Positions 19,387 through 29,810 of a DNA stretch of 64,000 nt are shown in pieces. Position 1 is the first letter of the stretch, and each line of letters begins with the position of its first letter. Both the position numbers and the translations under genes were made by a program. The DNA lies in contig NZ_CAJWCF010000004.1 in the NCBI RefSeq assembly GCF_913020055.1, positions 1-64,000 of the forward strand. The letters run 5' to 3'. The notes below the pieces were generated by a model. The model did not search any database. It was not told the origin of the DNA and saw nothing but the letters and a program-made list of their open reading frames with translations. The stretch comes from an uncultured Paraglaciecola sp. (GTDB lineage Bacteria > Pseudomonadota > Gammaproteobacteria > Enterobacterales > Alteromonadaceae).

Positions 19387-20220
19387 ATGCTGCTAAAAAC
19401 TAATATGGTCTCCAACCAATGGCTGCAAGACAATATTGAACACCCAAAACTTATAGTGTTGTACACCCAAATGGACAACCCAGTCTTAGGGGGAATTGAC
19501 GATAAACCAATTGGTTATGTTCCAAATTCGATATTTTTTGACTTTGAAATCGTGTTCTGTGAACTAGGTTCTGGTTTACCTCATACTATGCCAAGTAAAG
19601 AACTCTTTGATAAAGAAGCTAAAAAATTAGGTATAAACCAAAATAGTATTATTGTGGTTTATGACAACAAAGGGATTTATTGCGCACCTAGAGTTTGGTG
19701 GATGTTTAAGTCAATGGGGCATGAACTCGTTTATGTTCTTGATGGCGGGTTGCCTGTTTGGCTAAATCAACGTTTACCTACCCAATCTCATCTTGTTTCT
19801 CCTAATAAAGTCGGTAATTTCAACGGCGAGTTTAACAACAGCCATTTTATCTGCGCAGAAGAAATACTGCAGACGCAGACAAGTATCACTATATTTGACG
19901 CCAGAAGCGAAGGACGTTTTAACGGCACACAAGCTGAGCCTCGCAAAGGTTTACGTTCAGGACATATTCCTAACTCCACTAATTTACCCTTTGATCAATG
20001 TTTGAATGGCACATCGTTAAAGTCGACATCTGAGTTAAAAGGTATTTTTACTAAGCTGGGGCTAGATCCGAATATGAAACTGGTTGTTAGTTGTGGGTCG
20101 GGCGTAACGGCCTGTATTCTAGCTTTAGCTGCTACACAAGCAGGCTTTAAAAAAATTGCTGTATATGATGGTTCATGGAGTGAATGGGGCGCTAGAACTG
20201 ATTTACCTTTAGAAGCTTAA
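19387..20220 (+). CDS. Rhodanese-type sulfurtransferase
   Basis: Two rhodanese repeats; VSCGSGVTACILALA active-site loop; IVVYDNKGIYCAPRVWWMFKSMGH. Confidence 0.88.
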   Translation: MLLKTNMVSNQWLQDNIEHPKLIVLYTQMDNPVLGGIDDKPIGYVPNSIFFDFEIVFCELGSGLPHTMPSKELFDKEAKKLGINQNSIIVVYDNKGIYCAPRVWWMFKSMGHELVYVLDGGLPVWLNQRLPTQSHLVSPNKVGNFNGEFNNSHFICAEEILQTQTSITIFDARSEGRFNGTQAEPRKGLRSGHIPNSTNLPFDQCLNGTSLKSTSELKGIFTKLGLDPNMKLVVSCGSGVTACILALAATQAGFKKIAVYDGSWSEWGARTDLPLEA

Positions 20221-20227
20221 TTAGAAA

Positions 20228-20253
20228 CTCGCAAAGCCATATAGCTTTGCGAG
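20228..20253. terminator. Convergent-gene hairpin
   Basis: CTCGCAAAGC-catata-GCTTTGCGAG perfect 10-bp stem. Confidence 0.5.
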
Positions 20254-20273
20254 CCGCTAATTAAACAATCAGT

Positions 20274-20507
20274 TTAGTGAGATAGGTCTTTAGTTTTAAC
20301 TGCTAATTCAGAGGGTGATAAAAAACCATCTTGATCAATATCAAGCTCTGCAAAAATTGCGCTTAGGGTAGTATCTACACTTGCTTCTTCCTTACTTATT
20401 TGACCGTCTTTGTCTGCATCTAGTGGGTGAATGGTGGTGTCAGAAGATTCAGCCAGTACGTGCAGAGAAGCGAAAGTAACGATTGTTGCTATTAGTAATT
20501 TTTTCAT
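20274..20507 (-). CDS. Small secreted EF-hand protein
   Basis: Signal peptide plus DADKDGQISKEE and DIDQDGFLSPSE loops. Confidence 0.8.
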   Translation of the reverse strand: MKKLLIATIVTFASLHVLAESSDTTIHPLDADKDGQISKEEASVDTTLSAIFAELDIDQDGFLSPSELAVKTKDLSH

Positions 20508-20602
20508 TGTATTTTTCCTTTAAATATCAAATTTGAGTAATAAATTTTATGAGTGAGGTTGTGTTCCAGTTACGCAGGTCTTCACAGGTCACTCAGTGTC
20601 CA

Positions 20603-20815
20603 TTAATTATGGTTTTCCAACTCGCTTGGTGACAAATAGCCGTCTTTATTGGTATCGAGTTCAGAAAACATCGCCAACAACGCGGTATCTTCAGCAGCTT
20701 CTTCGATACTTATTCGCCCATCATTGTCAGAATCCAATTTAGCGATTAAGTCTTCTTCAGCGATTAATGCCATTGATGCAAACGTTAGAGCGACCAGAGG
20801 GATTAATTTTTTCAT
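20603..20815 (-). CDS. Small secreted EF-hand protein (paralog)
   Basis: MKKLIPLVALTFASMALIA signal; DSDNDGRISIEE and DTNKDGYLSPSE loops. Confidence 0.8.
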   Translation of the reverse strand: MKKLIPLVALTFASMALIAEEDLIAKLDSDNDGRISIEEAAEDTALLAMFSELDTNKDGYLSPSELENHN

Positions 20816-21191
20816 ACGTTGACTCCTGTTTAGTATCAGTTTTAAAACGACCAGTTGTTCATTAATAAACAAACAAACTGTCTTGTCGAACTGTTAGCGC
20901 TTTTACTCGCCTAGCTAAGTAAAATGCCAAAAAGGTACGCAGCGATTATTAATAGCTGTCGCTGCAAACCTCTTATCAATAACATTACAAGTGTTGTGCC
21001 AAACATTTAAAATCGATTGATATCATAGGGTTACGCTGATTTTTTAGGATGTATGTAGGAATGACTAAATTACTTATTAACAATCTGTCTCTTGACACAG
21101 ACAGAAATTAATCGGGTTTAATAATACTGATTAAAATCAAAGGAATAGGGTGAGGCTTATGGCATACATAAGCCTTTATTAAGGGATTTTA

Positions 21192-22964
21192 TTAGGTTGC
21201 AAGTGACCCATTTTGAATATTGGATATCCACAAGGGTTGATAGGGCGCCAGTTGGTATTCAATATCTTCCATACTCAGTGTTTCACCGCTGATAAGGTCA
21301 TACCAAGTGTCGGTACCTATTAAGTTCATATCACTTAATCTAATATTTTGTGGTTGATCACTAATGTTATAGATACAAAAAATACTTTGAGTTCTGTTTA
21401 TACTTTGACGCCAAAAACCAAATATTTGTTCGCCTAATTGCAAAGTAAATTGGGTGGCACTTGGATGAAACGCCGGTTGTAGCTTACGAATATTCAACAG
21501 TTTAATGATCCCCTCATGCGCCTTATAATGTTGGCTATAGGGCGACGCTAGCTGTTCTTGTAATACGGTATAGTCCCATTTATGTCGATTGATGGAACGG
21601 TTCTGACTGGTGTTTTTGACTTTTTCATAATCGTTTCCTGTACCTAGTAAACTATGAATATAAATTCCAGGAATACCTTCTAGGCCGAACATAATGCTAT
21701 GGGCACATATAAATCTGTCTAATCCCCATTTGTCCGCACCTTTGACTGTACCTTGCAGCGCATCGTAAAGGGCAATATTGATTTCATAGGCTTTTTGTTT
21801 GCCGTCTTCAGAGGTACGCCACGAAATTCGTCCCCCAAAGTTTTGCATGGTATTGACAAGATCAGTGAGTTCTTGATCCTGTAATAATCCTTCGGCAGGT
21901 CTGAGTCCAATACCATCATGAGACGCGATGAAATTAAAGAAGAAGGTGCCATTTTGTGCCGGTGGCATGCTACCTAACCAAGACTTTAGGTGTTTACATG
22001 AACCTGTTACCAAAGTGTTGACTAACAGTGGTGGTAACGAAAAATTATAAATGCCGTGTGCTTCGTTAGCGTTTCCAAAGTAAGTTAGATTTTGCCTATT
22101 CGGAATATTTGTTTCGGTAATAATAACCGCATCACTCACCGCATGTTCAATTAGGGTGCGCAATAAGCGCACTACTTCATGAGTTTGTTCGAGGTTAATG
22201 CAGCTAGTGCCTGTTTTTTTCCAAAGAAAAGCGACCGCATCCAAACGAAATATCCGAATACCTATGTCTAGGTATTGGCGGATGATTGAAACAAAGGTAT
22301 CTAAAACAGCAGGGTTTCTAAAATCAAAATCAACTTGGTCATGACTAAAGGTGCACCACACTTGTTTTTCACCGCTAGGTGTTTCAGTTGATCTAAGTAA
22401 GTCGGAGGTTCTAGGTCTTACTACGGTAGATAAATCATCTTCTAAGGACGCAGTGTAAAAGAAATCACAACCAGGGCCTTCTCCCTTAATAAAGTTTTCA
22501 AACCATGCACTTCTGGATGAGCAATGATTAATTACCACGTCCGACATCACTCGGTAATCCTGAGTAATGGCGTGTATATCATCCCAGTCCCCAAGGGCTT
22601 CATTGACGCTAGAATAATCAATTACCGAAAAACCATCATCAGAACTATAGGGAAAAAACGGCAATATATGCACGCCATTGATGGCATCGCCACAGTATTC
22701 ATTTAGAAAGCTATGCAGAGTATGTAGTGGCTTCTCTCCTGATTTTTCAATGCTATCGCCGTAGGTGATTAACATCACATCCTTTTGCTCCCAATTGTTA
22801 TGATGACGTTTCGGCTCAATCAATAAACTAGGATCTTCTAAACGCATGGTGCGCAATAATTGATCACCCAAGTCAGGGTATGAAATACCTAATTCAACAT
22901 CTTCATATATAACAGCTAAGTGATGTTCAATTCGATCGGTTAGTTGCTCTAATACAGATAACAT
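21192..22964 (-). CDS. GH13_18 phosphorylase, probable glucosylglycerate phosphorylase
   Basis: [54 protein letters not shown]; 590 aa with N-terminal extension; downstream of gpgS/gpgP. Confidence 0.8.
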   Translation of the reverse strand: MLSVLEQLTDRIEHHLAVIYEDVELGISYPDLGDQLLRTMRLEDPSLLIEPKRHHNNWEQKDVMLITYGDSIEKSGEKPLHTLHSFLNEYCGDAINGVHILPFFPYSSDDGFSVIDYSSVNEALGDWDDIHAITQDYRVMSDVVINHCSSRSAWFENFIKGEGPGCDFFYTASLEDDLSTVVRPRTSDLLRSTETPSGEKQVWCTFSHDQVDFDFRNPAVLDTFVSIIRQYLDIGIRIFRLDAVAFLWKKTGTSCINLEQTHEVVRLLRTLIEHAVSDAVIITETNIPNRQNLTYFGNANEAHGIYNFSLPPLLVNTLVTGSCKHLKSWLGSMPPAQNGTFFFNFIASHDGIGLRPAEGLLQDQELTDLVNTMQNFGGRISWRTSEDGKQKAYEINIALYDALQGTVKGADKWGLDRFICAHSIMFGLEGIPGIYIHSLLGTGNDYEKVKNTSQNRSINRHKWDYTVLQEQLASPYSQHYKAHEGIIKLLNIRKLQPAFHPSATQFTLQLGEQIFGFWRQSINRTQSIFCIYNISDQPQNIRLSDMNLIGTDTWYDLISGETLSMEDIEYQLAPYQPLWISNIQNGSLAT

Positions 22965-22973
22965 TTATTGCCC

Positions 22974-24200
22974 CTAAGCTTGTTTAAACTCTGCAAAATC
23001 TTGTTCTACCGCTTCTTTTAACTGCTCTAATACATCTGGCATGGCGCTAACAACACGGTTCCAACTGGGAATAAATGGCGTTTCCATTGGATTATCTAAG
23101 AAACTTTCACCAGCTTTCATAATATTTTGAGCAAAAAGCTCCACCGCTTTTTCTTCGCTATGAATGTCCAATTTGAGACCGTTGATAATGGCATCATTGT
23201 TATAGGTTTCGATAAAGTCTAAAGCTATCCGGTAATAGGTGGCTTTTAATGATCTAAAGGTTTCGGTGGAAAAGGTTTCACCCTGCGTGGCGAGTTTTCT
23301 AATTAATGCTTTGGTGATATCGATAGACATTTTCGATAGTCCGCCTTGGTCATTATTAGCTGATAAGTCTTGGTGTTTATGATCATAGGTTTTGGCTATG
23401 TCTGCCTGACATAACCTATTATGTGAGTAGTTACGTTGCATCTCAGACAATACACCGATTTCTAGACCCCAGTCACTGGGTATACGGATATCATTTAACA
23501 CATCACGTCGAAAAGAAAACTCACCTGCCAATGGATATCTAAAACTGTCCATATATTCAAGGTACTCATTGTGACCCACTACTTTTTGTAAGGCTCGAAT
23601 TAATGGTGTAACTAATAATCTTGAAACACGTCCATTGATTTTCCCATCTGCCACACGAGCGTAGTAACCCTTACAGAATTCGTAGTTGAATTGTGGATTA
23701 GCAACTGGATAGATTAGCCTTGCTAATAATCCACGGTCATAGGTAAGAATATCGCAATCATGTAGCGCCACAGATTCGGCTTTTCCAGTGGCTAATACAT
23801 AGCCCATGCAGTACCAAACATTACGACCTTTGCCCAATTCTTTAGGTGCCAAACCTAATGCTTCTAATTTTGCATCTAAGGCTTTTAATCTAGGGCCTTC
23901 ATTCCATAATACTCGGTGATTTTGCGGTAAGGTGCCAAAGAACTTTAAGGCATGTTGGTATTGTTCAAGGTTAGCTCTGTCTAAACCAATTACGATTTGT
24001 GAAAGGTAAGGGACTTTTGCGATATGTTCGATAATGTTGGGTAATGCTGTACCTTCAAGTTCGGAAAATAAAGAGGGTAGTATTAACGCCATTGGGCGCT
24101 TTTTTGAGAATTCTACTAGCTCACTTTCTAGATCTTCAACAGGCCTTTCAGACAAGTTGTGTAGGGTTGTGACTATGCCATTTTGATAAAAATCAGCCAT
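22974..24200 (-). CDS. gpgS: Glucosyl-3-phosphoglycerate synthase (GT81-like)
   Basis: ALILPSLFSELEGTALPNII, GKGRNVWYCMGYVLATGKAESVALHDCDILTYDRGLLARL, PSDWGLEIGVLSEM. Confidence 0.82.
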   Translation of the reverse strand: MADFYQNGIVTTLHNLSERPVEDLESELVEFSKKRPMALILPSLFSELEGTALPNIIEHIAKVPYLSQIVIGLDRANLEQYQHALKFFGTLPQNHRVLWNEGPRLKALDAKLEALGLAPKELGKGRNVWYCMGYVLATGKAESVALHDCDILTYDRGLLARLIYPVANPQFNYEFCKGYYARVADGKINGRVSRLLVTPLIRALQKVVGHNEYLEYMDSFRYPLAGEFSFRRDVLNDIRIPSDWGLEIGVLSEMQRNYSHNRLCQADIAKTYDHKHQDLSANNDQGGLSKMSIDITKALIRKLATQGETFSTETFRSLKATYYRIALDFIETYNNDAIINGLKLDIHSEEKAVELFAQNIMKAGESFLDNPMETPFIPSWNRVVSAMPDVLEQLKEAVEQDFAEFKQA

Positions 24201-24211
24201 GATATCTCCGT

Positions 24212-25048
24212 TTAAGCGTTAAATTGTGTATCGTTAAAAATGATTTGTTCGAGGCTTTCTGCCCAGCCACGTGGGCCATAATTTTGGCTAGTGTAGACAT
24301 GGGGTTGTTTGGTTAAAGAAGGTGGTAGGTTAGCGGGTGACAAAATGCGGATCGCTATATCTGCTACCTCCAGCATAGCAACATCATTTTGACCATCTCC
24401 TAAAGCAATCGAGATACAACCTTCTATACCGCGTTCAATCTGAAATTGCTGTGTTAGCCAATTTAATGCTTTACCCTTATCGCATTCGCCAGAAAGATGT
24501 AAAAAACGTCCCCCTTGTAAAAGTGAACATCCTAGTTTTTCAATTTCGGTTATAAACTTAGTTTTTGTTTTAGCACTGCCTAACCATAAAATTGGTTCAC
24601 CATATTCACGTGCTGCCGCTAGCTTGGCCGCTTTTATTGAAAGCCCTGTAGCCTCAACAATTTCTTGAGTAGACATGTTAGAAAAGTGATTGAACTGACC
24701 TTTGTATTGCTCCTTTAACTTTGCAAGCAGTGATAACCAAAACTCTCTGGATTTTGAAAACTCTTTAACCCAGAAACCTTTTTCAGATTTTGTATGCTTT
24801 GGTTGAAAGGCAAAATAGCCAATTGGAATGTAAACAGCAGCACCATTTTCAACTATAAATGGTCCATCTAAACCGATTTGTTGTGTTAACTCGGTTAGCT
24901 CTGCAAAAGTCTTACTAGTATTGGGAATGACGGGGATATTTGCTGAACGAAGTTTCTGTAACATGGGTAATGCGGGTGCAAAACTATAGGTGTGATGGTC
25001 TAGCAACGTACCGTCTAAATCCGAGAAAATTAGTACATTTTTAAGCAT
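24212..25048 (-). CDS. HAD phosphatase, mannosyl/glucosyl-3-phosphoglycerate phosphatase family
   Basis: LIFSDLDGTLLDHHTYSF, VIPNTSKTFAELTEL, GPFIVENGAAVYIP, ALGDGQNDVAML. Start trimmed from 25093. Confidence 0.82.
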   Translation of the reverse strand: MLKNVLIFSDLDGTLLDHHTYSFAPALPMLQKLRSANIPVIPNTSKTFAELTELTQQIGLDGPFIVENGAAVYIPIGYFAFQPKHTKSEKGFWVKEFSKSREFWLSLLAKLKEQYKGQFNHFSNMSTQEIVEATGLSIKAAKLAAAREYGEPILWLGSAKTKTKFITEIEKLGCSLLQGGRFLHLSGECDKGKALNWLTQQFQIERGIEGCISIALGDGQNDVAMLEVADIAIRILSPANLPPSLTKQPHVYTSQNYGPRGWAESLEQIIFNDTQFNA

Positions 25049-25922
25049 GAATAGCCTTTGTTTTGTGAGCGATGATGGCTCTACTCGAATCAAGTTTAAA
25101 AACGTGATCGCATTTATTAGGCAGAGTGTGCAGCGAATGTTCGGTTAAACGCTGGTAATGTTGAATAAAACGTTGAATTTGTTGCTCATTCATAATACTG
25201 GGATTGTCATCAGTGGCTGCTTTAAGTTTTAGTTCTTGTTCTAATCGCCACGCAAAGACCTCACCAAAGGACGGCGCTTTTAACATTATCCATTGGTCCA
25301 TCAAGCTATAAAGGGGTAAATAATGCAGAGACAGTTGCAGATTGACATGGTTTCTCCAGTCGGCATTGTGGTCTTCATTTGCTTCGAACGTATTGACTGG
25401 TGTTTTTAGTTGGTCTGCAGTTTGTGCTTCAACACCCCAACACCATCCTTCAAAAATCACGACATCCACTGTGTTATCTACTTTTGTCCAAGCATTTATA
25501 GGGTAGGGGTCATCTGTCGCTTTATTAAATCTTGGGATAACGGTTGGTTGTTGATGTTTAAGATTATGCAATACCATTTTTGCCTGACTCATATTATGTG
25601 TTCCTGGCACGCCACGAGTGACAAACAAGGGATGTACATCAGCTGCAATTATTTGTCGCTCTATACGACTAAAATAAAAATCGTCTAGCGACATCACTAC
25701 TACATTTAAACTATAAGTCTCAGTCAGGTAGTCTTTTAAAAAATCGGTTAATGTGGACTTCCCAGAACCTTGGCTGCCATTAATTCCTACAAAATAAGGT
25801 TTTTTTGCACTTGATTGGTGCAGCCTAATTTCATCGGCAAGAGGAACGAAATAATCCTCAGCGATTTTAAAAAATCCATTAGAGAGCTTGTTTCTGTTGA
25901 TAAACCTGCTGATTATAGACAT
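25041..25922 (-). CDS. P-loop kinase, D-glycerate 3-kinase (GLYK) family
   Basis: VGINGSQGSGKSTLTDFL, VVVMSLDDFYFSRIERQ, RGVPGTHNM, IFEGWCWG. Confidence 0.8.
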   Translation of the reverse strand: MSIISRFINRNKLSNGFFKIAEDYFVPLADEIRLHQSSAKKPYFVGINGSQGSGKSTLTDFLKDYLTETYSLNVVVMSLDDFYFSRIERQIIAADVHPLFVTRGVPGTHNMSQAKMVLHNLKHQQPTVIPRFNKATDDPYPINAWTKVDNTVDVVIFEGWCWGVEAQTADQLKTPVNTFEANEDHNADWRNHVNLQLSLHYLPLYSLMDQWIMLKAPSFGEVFAWRLEQELKLKAATDDNPSIMNEQQIQRFIQHYQRLTEHSLHTLPNKCDHVFKLDSSRAIIAHKTKAIHA

Positions 25923-26135
25923 TTAAAACCTCTGGTTTTGCACTTTAAAAGTGCTTTAAATTTAAGCTGTTAGTTATTTTCTAATAAGATAATTACAACA
26001 TATGTGCCATCTTGTGCTGTTTGCATCACCAAACACAGCAGTTTGTAGTAAGTTGAACTTAGTTTCCCCATTACAAAATTTTAAATTTATGGTACAAATA
26101 CCCAACTGTTGTTTGACCTAATAGGCAAATGACCG

Positions 26136-26275
26136 GTGCATAACTCCGAGCTATCTCACCTAAATCAAAGACAAGGTGTTGTAGCCGTGAATTTGGCAAT
26201 GTTGTCAATTCGCCAGGGTTGTAAGAGAAATCGAACAGCCTCCCGCAAGTGCCATATTTGATGTCACTTCACTTT
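26136..26275 (+). ncRNA. Probable molybdenum-cofactor riboswitch (Moco RNA motif)
   Basis: In the moaA leader: ACTCCGAGC...CACCT..AGGTG stem, GCCGTGAATTTGGC...CGCCAGGG, GCCTCCCGCAAG elements resembling the E. coli moaA leader; boundaries approximate. Confidence 0.72.
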
Positions 26276-26293
26276 GGAAAGGTGTTAAACAAA

Positions 26294-27262
26294 ATGTTAG
26301 AAGATAAATTTGGACGCCGTTTCCATTACTTACGGCTGTCTATTACGGACGTGTGTAATTTTAAATGCAATTACTGTTTGCCCGATGGTTATGCTTGCGA
26401 TACTGAGCGTAATTTTTTGGCTTTACCCGAAATAGAAACACTGGTTAACGGATTTGCCGAGCTGGGCACCAGCAAAATCCGTATCACCGGTGGTGAACCT
26501 TCTCTTAGAAAAGACTTACCCGAGATCATAAAGGCTTGCTCCACTGCAACTGGTATTCAACACGTAGCCATGACCAGCAATGGTTATAAGTTGGAGTCAG
26601 ATATTCATAAGTGGGTTGATGCGGGACTAAATTCATTGAATATCAGCATTGATAGCCTCGACCCTAGAATGTTCTCGGCCATTACCGGTCACGATAAACT
26701 TGAGACTATTTTATGTGGTATCGATAAAGCCATAGCTTTAGGTGTGAAAGTCAAAATCAACGCAGTTTTGATGAAACAATACAACGAGCAAGAACTCCAA
26801 AATTTCCTTGCTTGGTTAAAAATTACGCCTGTCACGTTAAGATTGATTGAGTTAATGCAAACTGGCGACAATAAAACGTTTTTTGAGGAAAACCATGTTT
26901 CCGGCACCCCGATTAGACAACAGTTGATTGACAACGGTTGGGGCCAGCTTATTCGAGACAAAGCTGCGGGACCGGCACAAGAGTTTTTCCATGCAGATTA
27001 TAAAGGTAAAATTGGCCTGATCATGCCCTACGGCAAAGACTTTTGTGCAACCTGTAACCGTTTAAGGATTTCGGCAACAGGAAAATTGCATTTATGTTTG
27101 TTCGCCGATCAAGGTTTGGATATTCGACCTACTTTACAATCAGCTGATAGCAACGAATTACAAACCACACTAAAAACGTTATTAGGAGACAAGGAAGCAA
27201 CACATTGGTTACAAGATGGCTTTACTGGCGGCACCAAACATTTAGCCATGTTAGGCGGCTAA
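26294..27262 (+). CDS. moaA: GTP 3',8-cyclase
   Basis: RLSITDVCNFKCNYCLPDGY, RITGGEPSLRKDL, DFCATCNRLRISATGKLHLCLF. Trimmed start MLEDKFGRRF. Confidence 0.93.
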   Translation: MLEDKFGRRFHYLRLSITDVCNFKCNYCLPDGYACDTERNFLALPEIETLVNGFAELGTSKIRITGGEPSLRKDLPEIIKACSTATGIQHVAMTSNGYKLESDIHKWVDAGLNSLNISIDSLDPRMFSAITGHDKLETILCGIDKAIALGVKVKINAVLMKQYNEQELQNFLAWLKITPVTLRLIELMQTGDNKTFFEENHVSGTPIRQQLIDNGWGQLIRDKAAGPAQEFFHADYKGKIGLIMPYGKDFCATCNRLRISATGKLHLCLFADQGLDIRPTLQSADSNELQTTLKTLLGDKEATHWLQDGFTGGTKHLAMLGG

Positions 27263-27307
27263 GGGCAGGGTGATGAGAAGAGTGGCGAATATTAATGAGC
27301 TAGTGAA

Positions 27308-27913
27308 ATGTTAGCTGGATTAATTTTAGCAGGCGGAAAATCAAGCCGAATGGGGTTAGACAAAAGTTTATTAACCCTGCCTGGCAGCCAGCAGTCATTG
27401 CTTGAATATAGCCAAAAAAAACTAGCCTTAGTCTGTGATGACAATGTGCTTATCAGTGGCTCGCAGCATGACGAAGGCATCATGGATGTTATTCCAAATT
27501 GCGGCCCTTTGTCGGGTATACATGGGGCATTAACCCATATTGAATCTCAGCAAAGCCATATTAATGAGTTGTTAGTGGTAGCCGTTGATATGCCTGATAT
27601 ATGTCATGAGGACTATATTTATTTACTCAAAAGGGGTAGAGAAAGCCAGCGTTTATGCTGCTTTGAAAACTGTTTTTTACCCTTGTACCTTCCGTTATCA
27701 ATTGATGTGGCAAAATATCTGTCGGATTTACTCACGCCTAAGCCTAATGGGGCAGGGTTACAGCCTAAAAAACCTCAATACTCGATAAAACAAATGTTGA
27801 ATTCGTTACAAGGAATTCAAATACACGCTTTAAAAAATTCACAATTAAATAATATTAATACGCCTTTGCAGTGGCACCAGCGCTGCGCCGAGCAACCATT
27901 TACTAGGGCATAA
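27308..27913 (+). CDS. mobA: Molybdenum cofactor guanylyltransferase
   Basis: GLILAGGKSSRMGLDKSLL, PNCGPLSGIHGAL, VDMPDI. Confidence 0.88.
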   Translation: MLAGLILAGGKSSRMGLDKSLLTLPGSQQSLLEYSQKKLALVCDDNVLISGSQHDEGIMDVIPNCGPLSGIHGALTHIESQQSHINELLVVAVDMPDICHEDYIYLLKRGRESQRLCCFENCFLPLYLPLSIDVAKYLSDLLTPKPNGAGLQPKKPQYSIKQMLNSLQGIQIHALKNSQLNNINTPLQWHQRCAEQPFTRA

Positions 27914-27914
27914 A

Positions 27915-28457
27915 ATGAAAGCCAGTGATTCAACAACAAAACAATCTCTTAATATTGCAGTGTTAACTGTGTCGGATACGCGCAGTAAGGAAAATGATAC
28001 ATCTGGACAGTATTTGTGTGAAGCGGCAACCACCGATGGGCACCAAGTTATTGAGAAAAAGATAGTTATCGATGACAAGTTTCAGATTAGGGCTGTGGTA
28101 TCTAATTGGATAGCTGCTGACGATGTTCAAGTAGTATTGATCACAGGTGGCACTGGATTTACAGCAAGAGACACCACACCAGAGGCGATGTTGCCTTTGT
28201 TTGAAAAAGAAATAGAAGGGTTTGGTGAGTTATTCAGACACGTGTCTTATATAGAAATTGGTACGTCAACCGTGCAATCTAGAGCGTTAGGTGGCATGGC
28301 CAATGGTACAGCCATTTTTTGTATGCCGGGTTCGACCGGAGCCTGTAAAACCGCTTGGACAGGAATTTTACAACAGCAATTGGACTCAACCCATCGACCA
28401 TGTAATTTTGTGGTGCATTTAAAAAACAATGATGTTAATTGTTCAAGTAGAGGATGA
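27915..28457 (+). CDS. moaB: Molybdenum cofactor biosynthesis protein B
   Basis: LNIAVLTVSDTRSKENDTSGQ, VVLITGGTGFTARDTTPEA, FCMPGSTGACKTAW. Confidence 0.92.
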   Translation: MKASDSTTKQSLNIAVLTVSDTRSKENDTSGQYLCEAATTDGHQVIEKKIVIDDKFQIRAVVSNWIAADDVQVVLITGGTGFTARDTTPEAMLPLFEKEIEGFGELFRHVSYIEIGTSTVQSRALGGMANGTAIFCMPGSTGACKTAWTGILQQQLDSTHRPCNFVVHLKNNDVNCSSRG

Positions 28458-28951
28458 GTCCAGATATGCAAGAAAATAGTGCAGTGTTAACCCATGTAAA
28501 TGAGCACGGAAAAGCCAACATGGTAGATGTGACAGATAAGCAGGTCACCCAAAGGCAAGCGGTGGCAGAAGGATATATAAGCATGTCAGCAAAAGCATTT
28601 AGTATGTTAAAAGACAATACACATGCCAAGGGGGACGTGTTGTCTATTGCACGAATTGCAGGTATTCAAGGAGCAAAAAAGTGCAGTGATCTTATCCCTT
28701 TATGTCATCCATTAATGTTATCTAAAGTTCAGATAGACTTTCAAACTATGGACTCTGAAAATAAAGTGCGAATTCAAGCTTTATGTAAATTGGCTGGGCA
28801 AACCGGGGTTGAGATGGAAGCACTTACCGCAGTCAGTGTCGCCGCGTTAACTTTATTTGATATGTGTAAGGCTGTAGATCCCCACATGCAAATTAGCGAC
28901 ATAAAAGTGTTAAGTAAACAAGGTGGCAAAAGTGGTGATTGGTCATGTTAA
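28454..28951 (+). CDS. moaC: Cyclic pyranopterin monophosphate synthase
   Basis: ANMVDVTDKQVTQRQAVAEGYI, GDVLSIARIAGIQGAKKCSDLIPLCHPL, TGVEMEALTAVSVAALTLFDMCKAVD. Confidence 0.95.
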   Translation: MSPDMQENSAVLTHVNEHGKANMVDVTDKQVTQRQAVAEGYISMSAKAFSMLKDNTHAKGDVLSIARIAGIQGAKKCSDLIPLCHPLMLSKVQIDFQTMDSENKVRIQALCKLAGQTGVEMEALTAVSVAALTLFDMCKAVDPHMQISDIKVLSKQGGKSGDWSC

Positions 28952-29205
28952 AAGTGTTGTTTTTTGGACAGTTAAAAGAGATCATTAAAACCGATTGTTT
29001 AGAGGTTGAATTAGTACAAGGTGACAAGCAGCTAAACACAGTGGCAATGTTACGTAAGGTACTGCAAGAAAAAGGCGAACTTTGGAATGAATATTTGGCT
29101 TTTGGTAAAGCCTTAGTAGCAGTTAACCAAGAAATGAGTAGCGACGATACTGCATTAAAGGATGCTGACGAAATTGCTTTTTTCCCACCTGTAACCGGCG
29201 GTTAA
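28945..29205 (+). CDS. moaD: Molybdopterin synthase small subunit
   Basis: C-terminal FFPPVTGG; between moaC and moaE. Confidence 0.93.
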   Translation: MLKVLFFGQLKEIIKTDCLEVELVQGDKQLNTVAMLRKVLQEKGELWNEYLAFGKALVAVNQEMSSDDTALKDADEIAFFPPVTGG

Positions 29206-29213
29206 ACGACTCT

Positions 29214-29675
29214 ATGAGCCATTTTACCCATATCAATGTTCAAACTCAGGATTTTGATTTTGCTCACGAATATCAAAAATTAAGAAACAGCAGTAACAGC
29301 GATGGTGCGTTAGTCACCTTTGTTGGATTAGTGCGAGATTTAAATCTACAACAATCAGTTAGTGGTTTATTTTTAGAACATTATCCAGCTATGACCAATA
29401 AGGTATTAACCCAAATAGTCGAACAAGCTAGGAGTAAGTGGCAGTTAGGCAGCGTGTCAGTTATCCACCGAGTGGGGCAACTAAATGTCTCCGACCAAAT
29501 AGTATTTGTGGGTGTCACTAGCCAACACCGTCAATCTGCCTACCATGCGAATGAGTTCATTATGGATTTTTTGAAAACCCAAGCGCCTTTCTGGAAAAAA
29601 GAAACCACCGAACAAGGTGATAAATGGATTGAGGCTAAGAGTAGTGATACAAAAAAAACAGAAGATTGGTCGTAA
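29214..29675 (+). CDS. moaE: Molybdopterin synthase large subunit
   Basis: GALVTFVGLVRDLN, LEHYPAMTNK, VIHRVGQLNVSDQIVFVGVTSQHRQSAYHANEFIMDFLKTQAPFWKKE. Confidence 0.93.
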   Translation: MSHFTHINVQTQDFDFAHEYQKLRNSSNSDGALVTFVGLVRDLNLQQSVSGLFLEHYPAMTNKVLTQIVEQARSKWQLGSVSVIHRVGQLNVSDQIVFVGVTSQHRQSAYHANEFIMDFLKTQAPFWKKETTEQGDKWIEAKSSDTKKTEDWS

Positions 29676-29769
29676 ACCTAATTGTCACTAGGCGTTTGGT
29701 AAATTATGAATGGGCGCTTGAATATTCACCTATGGTTGGATTGAGTCTGTCCAATGAAAGGCATAAGTA

Positions 29770-29810
29770 TTTGCAAACCAAGACTAAAGTTGAATAGCTT
29801 GGTTTGTAAA
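29770..29810. terminator. Possible terminator hairpin downstream of moaE
   Basis: TTTGCAAACCAAG...CTTGGTTTGTAAA long inverted repeat with 15-nt loop; no strong U tract. Confidence 0.35.
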
